A stretch of DNA of 53,104 bases from contig NZ_PEKV01000009.1 of assembly GCF_002796975.1 (NCBI RefSeq), positions 163,491-216,594 of the forward strand, read 5' to 3'. The notes under the pieces are model-generated. The model saw only the letters and a program-made list of their open reading frames with translations, ran no database searches and had not been told where the DNA came from. Shown piece by piece: positions 1-7,333 of this stretch. Origin of the DNA: Ferrovibrio sp. (GTDB taxonomy: Bacteria > Pseudomonadota > Alphaproteobacteria > Ferrovibrionales > Ferrovibrionaceae). Numbering within the stretch: position 1 is the first letter of the stretch; the number at the start of each line of letters is the position of its first letter. Position numbers and translations under genes: made by a program.

Positions 1-299
1 ATGGAGCGGCGCAGGAAGGCGGCCTGGCGCGCATGGTCGAGGTCGATCCGGCTGACCACCGTGGCATGCTGCGGGAAGATATCGACCAGCGCCTCCTCGG
101 CCAGCCGCATCAGCGCATCGCGGATCGGGGTCGAACTCAGGCTGAACTGCAACTGTAGCTCGGGCCGCGACAGCACCGTGCCCGGCACCAGGTCGAGATT
201 GATGATGGCGTCGCGCAGCAGGTCGAAAACCTGCGGCGCCACCTGGCGCGAACGGTCGCGCGGCAGGGTGAGGGCGAGGTGACTGACGGTCGAAGCCAT
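1..299 (-). CDS. GntR-family transcriptional regulator, N-terminal part (cut by window edge)
   Basis: The reading frame starts at the ATG complementary to 297-299 and runs off the left edge, so about 99 residues are visible. The product begins MASTVSHLALTLPRD and continues with a winged helix-turn-helix: VFDLLRDAIINLDLVPGTVLSR is followed by STPIRDALMRLAEEALV and HATVVSRID, the classic GntR pattern (R-E/D-AL-RL-x2-EGLV). The effector domain lies outside the window; the linker is compatible with the FCD (FadR-like) subclass. It is divergent from the tctC-dehydratase operon and probably controls it through the palindrome at 329-346. GntR assignment is firm; the ligand (a sugar acid or catabolic intermediate) is inferred from the neighbours. 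Confidence 0.85.
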   Translation of the reverse strand, partial: MASTVSHLALTLPRDRSRQVAPQVFDLLRDAIINLDLVPGTVLSRPELQLQFSLSSTPIRDALMRLAEEALVDIFPQHATVVSRIDLDHARQAAFLRRS

Positions 300-328
300 G
301 CCTCTCTATAGCACAGATCGGATTTGAC

Positions 329-346
329 GCACTAATGCATTAGTGC
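329..346. promoter_or_regulatory. Perfect 18-bp palindrome, probable GntR operator
   Basis: GCACTAATGCATTAGTGC is identical to its reverse complement over all 18 bases. It lies midway between the divergent GntR start (299) and the tctC start (387), where an operator would control both. GntR/FadR-type regulators commonly bind short AT-centred palindromes. Binding is inferred. Confidence 0.6.
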
Positions 347-386
347 TTTAATGCCGGCCATAAGAAAATCAGAGGAGGAAACCCAT

Positions 387-1376
387 ATGTCGAATTTCCC
401 GACGCGCCGCCTTGTCGGCGCCGCCATGCTCGGCCTGCTGGCCAGTGCAGCTGCCTTCGGCACTGCGCAGGCGCAGCAGTATCCCGACCGTAACGTGACG
501 ATGATCGTGCCGTTCCCCGCGGGCGGCGCTTCCGACATCACGGCGCGCAACGTGGCCGCCAAGCTGACCGACAGCTTGGGCAAGACGGTGGTGGTGGAGA
601 ACCGTGCCGGCGCCAATGGCTCGCTCGGCGCCACGTTGCTGAAGCAGGCAGCACCCGACGGCTACACCATTCTGGTCGGTTCGATCGGCGTTTTCGCGAT
701 CAATCCGGCGCTGTTCCCGGATCTGAAATACGATCCGATGAAGGATTTCGACCTGCTCTCCGTCGCCGTCCGCACCCCCAACGTGCTGGTGGCGCATCCG
801 GGCTTTCCGGCCAACAGCGTGAAAGAGCTGGTCGAATATATGAAGAAAAATCCGGACAAAGTGTCGTTCGCCTCGTCCGGCACCGGCTCGTCGGACCATC
901 TGACCGCCGCGCTGTTCATGCAGAAGACCGGCACGGTTGGCGTGCATGTGCCCTATAAGGGCGGCGGGCCGGCCATCGGCGACCTGATCGGCGGCCATGC
1001 CAATGTGTCGTTCCAGAATCTCGGCGCCATCGCCAACCACGTGCGCGGCGGCAAGCTGAAGGCGCTGGCGGTCACCGCCAGCAAGCGCAACCCGGCGCTG
1101 CCGGATGTTCCGACCCTGGCGGAAGCCGGCGTGAAGGATGTCGAGGTCTATTCCTGGCAGGCTGCTGCGGCACCCAAGGGGCTTCCGCCGGCGATCCGCG
1201 CCCGGCTGGAAAAGGACATTATCGCCGGCCTGAAATCGGCCGAGACGACCGCCAAGTTCAACGATATCGGCTTCGATGTGGTGGCGAATACGTCCAAGGA
1301 ATTCGAAACCTTCCTCGCCGCCGAGATTGCCCGCTGGAAAACCGTGATCGAGGTCGGCAAGATCAAGCCGGAATAA
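387..1376 (+). CDS. TctC-type (Bug family) periplasmic solute-binding protein
   Basis: The 329-residue product has a Sec signal peptide (RR, then an Ala/Leu-rich core, ending FGTAQA-Q). The mature part opens with YPDRNVTMIVPFPAGGASDI, the signature of the Bug/TctC family, and continues with NRAGANGSLGA and PDGYTILVG. These proteins bind carboxylates in the periplasm, either for tripartite tricarboxylate transporters or as orphan receptors. No TctA or TctB membrane gene is visible, so it is an orphan here. The ATG at 387 is chosen over the upstream one at 351 because GAGGAGGA ends 8 bases before it and the signal peptide starts there. It heads an operon with a sugar-acid dehydratase, suggesting a sugar acid or lactone ligand. 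Confidence 0.88.
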   Translation: MSNFPTRRLVGAAMLGLLASAAAFGTAQAQQYPDRNVTMIVPFPAGGASDITARNVAAKLTDSLGKTVVVENRAGANGSLGATLLKQAAPDGYTILVGSIGVFAINPALFPDLKYDPMKDFDLLSVAVRTPNVLVAHPGFPANSVKELVEYMKKNPDKVSFASSGTGSSDHLTAALFMQKTGTVGVHVPYKGGGPAIGDLIGGHANVSFQNLGAIANHVRGGKLKALAVTASKRNPALPDVPTLAEAGVKDVEVYSWQAAAAPKGLPPAIRARLEKDIIAGLKSAETTAKFNDIGFDVVANTSKEFETFLAAEIARWKTVIEVGKIKPE

Positions 1377-1437
1377 CTGTTCGCTGACGACGGGGCGGGC
1401 AGCGATGCCCGCCCCATTCATTTTCAAGAGTCCCCCC

Positions 1438-3177
1438 ATGACCGGCAAGAAGAAAACCCCAGATCAGCTCCGCAGCGCGCGGTGGTTCGCACCCGACGAC
1501 CTGCGCAGCTTCGGCCACCGGTCGCGCATCATGCAGATGGGCTACGCCGCCACCGAGTGGACCGGCAAGCCGCTGATCGCCATCGTCAACACCTGGTCCG
1601 ACATCAATCCCTGTCACGCGCATTTCAAGCATCGCGTGGAAGACGTGAAGCGCGGCGTGCTGCAGGCCGGCGGCCTGCCGATCGAACTGCCGGCGATCTC
1701 CGTCTCCGAAAGTTTCGTCAAGCCGACCACCATGCTCTATCGCAACATGCTGGCGATGGAGACCGAAGAACTGATCCGCAGCCATCCGGTCGATGGTGCC
1801 GTGCTGATGGGCGGCTGCGACAAGTCGACGCCCGGCCTGATGATGGGCGCCACCAGTGCCGGCCTGCCGATGATCTACCTGCCTGCCGGTCCGATGCTGC
1901 GCGGCAACTGGAAGGGCAAGATCCTCGGCTCGGGCTCGGATGCCTGGAAATTCTGGGACGAGCGCCGCGCCGGCAATATCTCGAATCAGGAATGGAACGA
2001 TATCGAAGCCGGTATCGCGCGCAGCTATGGCACCTGCATGACCATGGGGACGGCCGCCACGATGATGGCGATCACCGAATCCATCGGCATGACATTGCCC
2101 GGCGCGTCGTCCATTCCCGCTGCCGATGCCGGCCATATCCGCATGAGCAGCGAATGCGGTCGCCGCATCGTGGACATGGTGTGGGAAGACCTGACGCCGC
2201 AGAAGATCCAGACTCGCAAGGCCTATGAGAATTCCATTGCCGTCGCCATGGCGATGGGTTGCTCGACCAATGCGATCATCCATGTGATTGCGATGGCGCG
2301 CCGTGCCGGGCAGGATATTTCGCTGGATGATTTCGAGATCGCCAGCCGTAAAGTGCCGGTGATCGCCAATATCCGCCCCTCGGGCGAGGAATACCTGATG
2401 GAGGACTTCTTCTATGCCGGCGGCCTACCGGCGCTGATGACCCGCATCAAGGACCATCTGCATCTCGATGTCGTGACGGTGACTGGTCAGACGCTGGCCG
2501 AGAATATCCAGCATGCCCAGGTACACCACGAGGACGTGATCCGCACCACTGAGAACCCGATCTATGCCGAGGGCGCGCTGGCGGTGCTGAAGGGCAACCT
2601 TGCGCCGGATGGCTGCGTGATCAAGCCGAGCGCCTGCGACCCGCGATTCCTCAAGCATTCCGGTCCGGCGCTGGTGTTCGACGACTATCCGTCGATGAAG
2701 AAGGCGGTGGATGACGAGAACCTGGAGGTCACCGCCGACCATGTGCTGATCCTGCGCAATGCGGGGCCTCTGGGTGGGCCGGGCATGCCCGAATGGGGCA
2801 TGCTGCCGATCCCGAAGAAGCTGGTGAAGCAGGGCGTGCGCGACATGGTGCGTCTGTCGGACGCGCGCATGAGCGGCACCAGCTATGGCGCCTGCATCCT
2901 GCATGTGGCGCCGGAATCCTATATCGGCGGGCCTCTCGCACTCGTGCAGAACGGCGATATCATCTCACTGGATGTCAACAAGCGCACCATCACGCTGGAT
3001 GTGTCGGATGCGGAGCTGGCCAAGCGCAAGGCGGCGTGGAAACAGCCCGAGGTGCGCTACGAGCGCGGCTATGGCTGGATGTTCAGCAAGCATATCAGGC
3101 AGGCCGACCAGGGCTGTGACTTTGACTTCCTCGAAACCGGGTTCGGCGCGCCGGTGCGCGAGCCGGATATCTTCTGA
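1438..3177 (+). CDS. IlvD/Edd-family dehydratase (sugar-acid dehydratase type)
   Basis: The product is 579 residues. IlvD/Edd enzymes are Fe-S dependent and remove water from 2,3-dihydroxy acids to give 2-keto-3-deoxy acids. The three expected cysteines are present: C59 (NPCHAH), C127 (GGCDKSTPG) and C200 (YGTCMTMGTA). The C-terminal part has LSDARMSGTSYG and HVAPE. The N-terminus (LRSARWFAPDDLRSFGHRSRI) resembles L-arabinonate/pentonate dehydratases rather than biosynthetic IlvD, and the lactonase and aldolase-like neighbours support a sugar acid. The exact substrate cannot be read from sequence. An earlier in-frame ATG at 1405 exists, but 1438 fits the family N-terminus better. Confidence 0.87.
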   Translation: MTGKKKTPDQLRSARWFAPDDLRSFGHRSRIMQMGYAATEWTGKPLIAIVNTWSDINPCHAHFKHRVEDVKRGVLQAGGLPIELPAISVSESFVKPTTMLYRNMLAMETEELIRSHPVDGAVLMGGCDKSTPGLMMGATSAGLPMIYLPAGPMLRGNWKGKILGSGSDAWKFWDERRAGNISNQEWNDIEAGIARSYGTCMTMGTAATMMAITESIGMTLPGASSIPAADAGHIRMSSECGRRIVDMVWEDLTPQKIQTRKAYENSIAVAMAMGCSTNAIIHVIAMARRAGQDISLDDFEIASRKVPVIANIRPSGEEYLMEDFFYAGGLPALMTRIKDHLHLDVVTVTGQTLAENIQHAQVHHEDVIRTTENPIYAEGALAVLKGNLAPDGCVIKPSACDPRFLKHSGPALVFDDYPSMKKAVDDENLEVTADHVLILRNAGPLGGPGMPEWGMLPIPKKLVKQGVRDMVRLSDARMSGTSYGACILHVAPESYIGGPLALVQNGDIISLDVNKRTITLDVSDAELAKRKAAWKQPEVRYERGYGWMFSKHIRQADQGCDFDFLETGFGAPVREPDIF

Positions 3178-3186
3178 GGTCGCGCC

Positions 3187-4128
3187 ATGTGGACTCCGTC
3201 ATCCCGCTATCCCGATCCGGCCGTGCAGGTGCTGGACGACAGTTTTGCGAAACTGCGCCTGCGCACGGCTGCCGTGGAAAAGCTGGCCAGCGGCTATCGC
3301 TGGGCCGAGGGGCCGGTCTGGTTCGGCGACCAGCGCTGCCTAATCTGGAGCGACATACCGAACAACCGCATGCTGCGCTGGGACGAACAGACCGGTGCGG
3401 TCACCACCTTCCGCCAGCCGTCCAACCATGCCAACGGCAATACGCGCGACCGCCAGGGCCGCCTGGTGACCTGCGAACATGAGACGCGGCGCATCACCCG
3501 CACCGAATACGACGGCAGCATCACCGTGCTGGCCGATCGCTTCGAGGGCAAGCGGCTGAATTCGCCGAACGACATCGTTGTGAAGTCGGATGGCAGCATC
3601 TGGTTCACCGATCCTATTTTCGGAGTCAACAGCAATTACGAAAGCCGCAAGGGCGTCTCGGAACTGCCGCAGCATGTTTACCGCCTTGATCCCGAGAGCG
3701 GCGCGCTGAGCGTTGTTGCCGAAGGCCTGAACGGACCGAACGGACTCGCTTTTTCGCTCGATGAAAGCCGGCTTTATATCGTGGAATCGCTGGCTGCACC
3801 CAATCGCCTGATCCACGCCTACGACGTAACCAATGGCGGCAGGGCGCTGAGCAACAAGAAGCTGCTGATCGATTGCGGTGCCGGCTCGTCAGATGGCTTC
3901 CGTGTCGATACCGCCGGCAATCTGTGGTGCGGCTGGGGCATGGGCAGCGACGATCTCGACGGTGTCATGGTGTTCAACGCCGATGGCCGCGCCATCGGGC
4001 GGATCGCGCTGCCGGAACGCTGCGCCAATCTCTGCTTCGGCGGCGTCATGCGCAACCGACTGTTCATGGCCGCCAGCCAGTCGCTTTACGCGCTCTATGT
4101 CGATGTGCAGGGCGCCACACTCTCTTAG
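3187..4128 (+). CDS. SMP-30/gluconolactonase family lactonase
   Basis: The 313-residue product is a six-bladed beta-propeller of the SMP-30/gluconolactonase/LRE family, which hydrolyses sugar lactones with a divalent metal. Family landmarks are WAEGPVWFGD (metal-binding Glu), the NGNTRDRQGRLVTCEH blade, RLNSPNDIVVKSDGSIWFTDP (conserved Asn), GPNGLAFSLDESRLYI and SDGFRVDTAGNLW (conserved Asp). There is no signal peptide, so it is cytoplasmic. It starts 9 bases after the dehydratase stop with GAGG upstream. In pathway order it would act before the dehydratase, opening a lactone to the aldonate. Confidence 0.88.
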   Translation: MWTPSSRYPDPAVQVLDDSFAKLRLRTAAVEKLASGYRWAEGPVWFGDQRCLIWSDIPNNRMLRWDEQTGAVTTFRQPSNHANGNTRDRQGRLVTCEHETRRITRTEYDGSITVLADRFEGKRLNSPNDIVVKSDGSIWFTDPIFGVNSNYESRKGVSELPQHVYRLDPESGALSVVAEGLNGPNGLAFSLDESRLYIVESLAAPNRLIHAYDVTNGGRALSNKKLLIDCGAGSSDGFRVDTAGNLWCGWGMGSDDLDGVMVFNADGRAIGRIALPERCANLCFGGVMRNRLFMAASQSLYALYVDVQGATLS

Positions 4129-4145
4129 TCAGAAGGAAGCCTCTC

Positions 4146-4862
4146 GTGCCTGTTAAAGCCGAAACCATTGCCAAACTGAAAACCGTCAGCACGCCGACGC
4201 TGGCCACCGCGCTGTACAAGCGCGGCCTGCGCAACCAGTTCATCCAGGATGTGGTGCCGCTCAATCCGTCGCTCCCGACCATGGTGGGCGAAGCCTTCAC
4301 CCTGCGCTACATGCCGGCGCGCGAGGATCGCAATCCGATCACCGTGTTCCAGAACCCGGAGCATCCGCAGCGCAAGGCGGTGGAAATCTGCCCGCCCGGC
4401 GCGGTGCTGGTGATGGACAGCCGCAAGGATGCGCGGGCTGCCTCGGCCGGTTCAATCCTGATCTCGCGCCTGATGGTGCGTGGCGTCGCCGGCGTGGTCA
4501 CCGATGGCGGTTTCCGCGATTCCGCCGAGATCGCTGCTCTGAAGATCCCGGCCTTCCACAGCCGTCCGTCGGCGCCGACCAATCTGACCCTGCATGAAGC
4601 GATCGACATCAATGTGCCGATCGGCTGCGGCGATGCCGCCGTCTTCCCCGGCGATGTGATCGTGGGCGATGCCGACGGCGTGATGGTGATCCCGTCCGAG
4701 ATCGCCGACGAGATCGCCACCGAAGCGGTCGAGATGACGGCGTTTGAAGACTTCGTCACCGAGCAGGTGCTGGGCGGCCGTTCGATCAAGGGGCTGTATC
4801 CGGCCACCGATCCGCAGACCAAGGTCGACTTCGAAGCCTGGCGCAAGCAGAAGGGCCGGTAA
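4146..4862 (+). CDS. RraA-like / HMG-aldolase family protein, probable keto-acid aldolase
   Basis: The 238-residue product belongs to the RraA/4-hydroxy-4-methyl-2-oxoglutarate aldolase fold. The signature GVAGVVTDGGFRD (D120-D125) carries the Arg-Asp pair that binds pyruvate and metal in class II HMG aldolases; GDAAVFPGDVIVGDADGVMVIP follows. The start is GTG at 4146, with GAAGGAAG about 8 bases upstream. Automatic pipelines often call such proteins RNase E regulators. Here the dehydratase-lactonase context makes a pyruvate-releasing aldolase for a 2-keto-3-deoxy sugar acid more likely. Residues of the RraA-RNase E interface cannot be judged by eye. Confidence 0.8.
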   Translation: MPVKAETIAKLKTVSTPTLATALYKRGLRNQFIQDVVPLNPSLPTMVGEAFTLRYMPAREDRNPITVFQNPEHPQRKAVEICPPGAVLVMDSRKDARAASAGSILISRLMVRGVAGVVTDGGFRDSAEIAALKIPAFHSRPSAPTNLTLHEAIDINVPIGCGDAAVFPGDVIVGDADGVMVIPSEIADEIATEAVEMTAFEDFVTEQVLGGRSIKGLYPATDPQTKVDFEAWRKQKGR

Positions 4863-4888
4863 GGCCCTCGGCCGCCCATACCATCATC

Positions 4889-4960
4889 GTCATGGCCGGG
4901 CTTGACCCGGCCATTTCATGCAGGATTGCGAGAGATCCTCGGGACGAGCCCGAGGATGAC
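4889..4960. repeat. Double-hairpin palindromic repeat, copy 1
   Basis: Two hairpins face each other. The left (4889-4914) has CCGGG-CTTGA-CCCGG type pairing; the right (4934-4960) has CCTCGGG-ACGAG-CCCGAGG. The outer ends are GTCAT and ATGAC, so the whole unit is itself an inverted repeat. The same architecture recurs at 6607-6695. Such mobile palindromes are common in alphaproteobacterial intergenic DNA. Its position just after the RraA-like gene would let it act as a transcript 3' end. Confidence 0.75.
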
Positions 4961-5010
4961 GGGCGGGGCGTGTAGCCGGGCTAAAAAGCCCACTTGCGTG
5001 CCACTAAAAC

Positions 5011-5028
5011 TATTTTATATTTAAAATA
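5011..5028. promoter_or_regulatory. AT-rich dyad, probable MarR-type operator (copy 1, upstream of fpr)
   Basis: TATTTTATATTTAAAATA has 7-base arms TATTTTA/TAAAATA around a 4-base centre. It matches the dyads at 14227-14244 (upstream of livK) and 22441-22458 (upstream of the SDR-MarR operon); by eye it is identical to the latter at 15 of 18 positions. It lies 208 bases before the fpr start. Recurrence in three promoter regions suggests a shared regulator, probably the MarR protein encoded at 21090-21611. Confidence 0.5.
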
Positions 5029-5235
5029 CTTTGGCCGCCGCCTGCAATGAGGCGCTAGCGTTTAAACAATCCTGTGCTGTATATTGTTCCTAAACCTTGA
5101 TTTTAGTCGTGGAATGCGAAATATGCGCTGTTCAGGCGGCCGGAATCATATTATATGTGTACATATGATTTAGGCCGTGAGTTCCGGTCAGCCCCATCGT
5201 TGTCCTGTGCTGTCCTCAAACGGATTCAAGAGCCC

Positions 5236-6072
5236 ATGTCTTCCCAAGCTGCCGCCGCTGTCGTTCCTGCCACGCCGTCGCATCCGCTGCTGAAACCCGG
5301 CGGCAATCTGCGCGAGGAGGAAGTGACCTTCGTCCACCACTGGACCGACAGCCTCTTCACTTTCCGCACCACGCGCGATCCGAGCTTCCGTTTCATCAAC
5401 GGCCAGTTCGCCATGATCGGGCTTATCGTGGATAACAAGCCGCTGCTGCGCGCCTATTCGATGGCGAGCGCCAATTACGAAGAGCATCTCGAATTCTTCT
5501 CGATCAAGGTGCAGGACGGCCCGCTGACATCAAAGCTGCAGCATCTGAAAGTGGGCGACAAGATCATCGTTGGCCGCAAGGCGACCGGCACGCTGCTGCA
5601 GGACAACCTGCATCCGGGAAAGACGCTCTGGCTGCTTGGCACCGGCACCGGGCTGGCGCCCTTCATGTCCATCATCAAGGATCACGAGGCCTACGAACGC
5701 TACGACCGCGTCGTGCTGGTGCATGGCGTGCGCACGGTGGGCGAACTGGCCTATCAGGATTACATCACGCGCGAACTGCCGGAGAACGAGTTCTTCGGCG
5801 AGGATGTGAAGCAGAAGCTGCTCTACTACCCGACCGTGACGCGCGAGGATTTCCGCAACAGGGGGCGTATCACGGACCTGATCCGCTCGGGCAAGCTGTT
5901 CGCCGATCTCGGCTTGCCGCCGCTCAGCAAGGAGACCGACCGGCTGATGCTCTGCGGCAGCCCGCAGATGCTGGCCGAGATGCGCGAACTGCTCGACGGC
6001 CTGGGCTGGAACGAAGGCTCGACCACCGGCGCCGGGCATTACGTGATCGAGAAGGCCTTCGTCGAACAGTAG
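5236..6072 (+). CDS. fpr: Ferredoxin/flavodoxin-NADP(+) reductase
   Basis: The 278-residue product is a bacterial-type (Fpr-like) FAD reductase that shuttles electrons between NADPH and ferredoxin or flavodoxin. It has LLRAYSMAS (FAD isoalloxazine site), GTGTGLAPFMSII (NADP-binding) and LMLCGSPQM, and ends in the family-typical IEKAFVEQ. The start at 5236 (MSSQAAAAVVP) gives the usual length; an upstream ATG at 5155 would add 27 unconserved residues. It stands alone behind a long AT-rich leader carrying the dyad shared with the liv and SDR operons. That suggests it supplies reducing power to the aromatic pathway or its Fe-S enzymes. Confidence 0.92.
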   Translation: MSSQAAAAVVPATPSHPLLKPGGNLREEEVTFVHHWTDSLFTFRTTRDPSFRFINGQFAMIGLIVDNKPLLRAYSMASANYEEHLEFFSIKVQDGPLTSKLQHLKVGDKIIVGRKATGTLLQDNLHPGKTLWLLGTGTGLAPFMSIIKDHEAYERYDRVVLVHGVRTVGELAYQDYITRELPENEFFGEDVKQKLLYYPTVTREDFRNRGRITDLIRSGKLFADLGLPPLSKETDRLMLCGSPQMLAEMRELLDGLGWNEGSTTGAGHYVIEKAFVEQ

Positions 6073-6183
6073 GGCTGGCTTCACCCGGACGTGACAGGGC
6101 GGCGGAGCGATCCGTCGCCTTTTTTGTCGCAGTACGCAAAGCCCCCTTGGCCGGGTGCAGGCGGTTGGCTATCTTTCCCCGCC

Positions 6184-6570
6184 ATGACCGCGAGTCGCGA
6201 TTTCACCGCCTTTGTGCAGGAGCTGTTCGCCCCCCTGGGCGGCGTTGCCGTCCGCCCGATGTTCGGCGGGGCCGGGGTCTATTCGCGCGGCGTGATGTTC
6301 GCCCTGATCGACGACGATACGCTCTATCTGAAGGCCGATGCCGAGAGCAAGAAAGCCTTCGAGGCACGCGGTTGCGAGCCCTTTGTCTATGACGGCAAGG
6401 GCAAGCCGGTGCAGATGAGCTACTGGAAGATGCCGCCCGAACTGGTCGACGACGCCGACGAAGCGGTGAAATGGGCGCAGACCGCGCTCAGCATTGCCAG
6501 GGCCGAGAAGGCCGCCACCCCGCCGCCGTCGCGCCGGGTGACGCTGGGCGCCGCACGCCGGCATAGATAA
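6184..6570 (+). CDS. TfoX N-terminal domain protein
   Basis: The 128-residue product consists of a single TfoX_N domain: FVQELFAPLGGVAVRPMFGGAGVYSRGVMFALIDDDTLYLKAD, then YWKMPPELVDD. It lacks the C-terminal TfoX domain of competence regulators, and such single-domain proteins are common in alphaproteobacteria with unknown role. It ends in a basic, proline-rich tail (PPPSRRVTLGAARRHR). The ATG at 6184 is chosen because the domain begins directly after it; frames further upstream are unconserved. It is probably monocistronic, between fpr and a palindromic repeat. Confidence 0.8.
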   Translation: MTASRDFTAFVQELFAPLGGVAVRPMFGGAGVYSRGVMFALIDDDTLYLKADAESKKAFEARGCEPFVYDGKGKPVQMSYWKMPPELVDDADEAVKWAQTALSIARAEKAATPPPSRRVTLGAARRHR

Positions 6571-6606
6571 CGTTTCAGTCTCGGCTCTGTTGCCTACCTT
6601 ACAACC

Positions 6607-6695
6607 GTCATTCTCGGGCTTGTCCCGAGAATCCATCTGCGTGTTCCGATGCGTGGAGGGTTGGGATGGATCCTCGGGACAAGCCCGAGGATGAC
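6607..6695. repeat. Double-hairpin palindromic repeat, copy 2
   Basis: The left arm 6607-6636 and right arm 6666-6695 (30 bases each) are near-perfect reverse complements of each other, and each arm is itself a hairpin (TCTCGGG-CTTGT-CCCGAGA and CCTCGGG-ACAAG-CCCGAGG). Ends are GTCAT/ATGAC, as in copy 1. It lies between the convergent TfoX-like gene and the DUF2783 gene and may serve both as a transcription end. Confidence 0.8.
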
Positions 6696-6707
6696 GAAAA
6701 AGAAAAG

Positions 6708-6896
6708 TCAGCCGCGCGCGATCTTCATCGCTTCATTGAGCACATCCTGGTCGCCGACATGATTGGCGAGCAGCAGCACCAGTTTCGCCATCGCCTTCTG
6801 TGCGGCGGCGTCGTCCAGGCCTTCGGTCATTTTCACCAGCGCGGCATAGGTTGCATCGCCATCGGCGAGATTGGGCTCGGTGATCAGCTTTCCCAT
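6708..6896 (-). CDS. DUF2783 small protein
   Basis: The 62-residue acidic-to-neutral protein MGKLITEPNLADGDATYAAL... ends LVLLLANHVGDQDVLNEAMKIARG, matching the DUF2783 pattern (LVLLLANHIGD). It has no signal peptide or membrane segment. The start lies 2 bases after the paaI stop, so it is the third gene of the paaG-paaI operon. DUF2783 genes are often found beside phenylacetate or CoA-thioester genes, but no function is known to me. Confidence 0.8.
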   Translation of the reverse strand: MGKLITEPNLADGDATYAALVKMTEGLDDAAAQKAMAKLVLLLANHVGDQDVLNEAMKIARG

Positions 6897-6898
6897 GC

Positions 6899-7333
6899 TC
6901 AGCCTCCAGGATTCGGAATCGTTTCGCCTGGCACTTCGCGCGACAGGCCGCGGAACAGCGCCACGGTAGTTCCAGCCGCATCGCGCACGGTCATGTCATA
7001 GACGCTGCTACGGCCGGCCGACTCCCGCAGTTCGGCGGTGGCGGTCAGCACCGTGCCGACGGCCACTGGCTTCAGATAGGTGATGTCGCATTGCTGCGCC
7101 ACGGCATTGCGATTGAAGCTGTTGCAGGCATAGCCGAATGCGCTGTCGGCCAGCGTGAAGATCATGCCGCCGTGGCAGGTGCCGTGGCTGTTGACCATGT
7201 CAGGCTGCACGGTCATCCGCAGCACGCAGCGGCCCGGTCCCATCGACACCAGTTCGATGCCAAGTTTACGCGCGGTGAGGTCGCGTTCGGCGGCGGCCTT
7301 GCCGATCTTATCTGCGATCTGATGCGGCGTCAT
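6899..7333 (-). CDS. paaI: PaaI-type hotdog-fold acyl-CoA thioesterase
   Basis: The 144-residue product is a PaaI thioesterase. Motifs are NSHGTCHGGMIFTLADSAFGYACNS, with the active-site HGG-x3-LAD pattern, and CDITYLKPVAVGTVL. PaaI releases CoA from stalled ring-hydroxylated phenylacetyl-CoA intermediates and protects the CoA pool. The start ATG overlaps the paaG stop by 4 bases (ATGA), indicating translational coupling. The ring epoxidase (paaABCE) and paaZ/F/H/J are not in the window, so the genes are either split from the main paa cluster or used by another CoA pathway. Confidence 0.88.
   Translation of the reverse strand: MTPHQIADKIGKAAAERDLTARKLGIELVSMGPGRCVLRMTVQPDMVNSHGTCHGGMIFTLADSAFGYACNSFNRNAVAQQCDITYLKPVAVGTVLTATAELRESAGRSSVYDMTVRDAAGTTVALFRGLSREVPGETIPNPGG

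Larger units (their letters stand above)
4863..5235. other. Intergenic region with a repeat, an AT-rich dyad and the fpr upstream region
   Basis: This 373-base stretch has no convincing gene. It holds a double-hairpin repeat (4889-4960), an AT-rich 18-bp dyad (5011-5028) and a weak inverted repeat with 7-base arms (ATCATAT at 5145-5151 and ATATGAT at 5163-5169). Base composition drops sharply in AT content terms between 4981 and 5170 compared with flanking genes, that is, it is much more AT-rich, as expected for a regulated promoter. I could not place -35/-10 boxes with confidence. Confidence 0.6.

Noticed and set aside
5145..5169. Inverted repeat ATCATAT/ATATGAT upstream of fpr
   Set aside because: Only 7-base AT-rich arms with an 11-base centre; too weak to call an operator in an AT-rich region.
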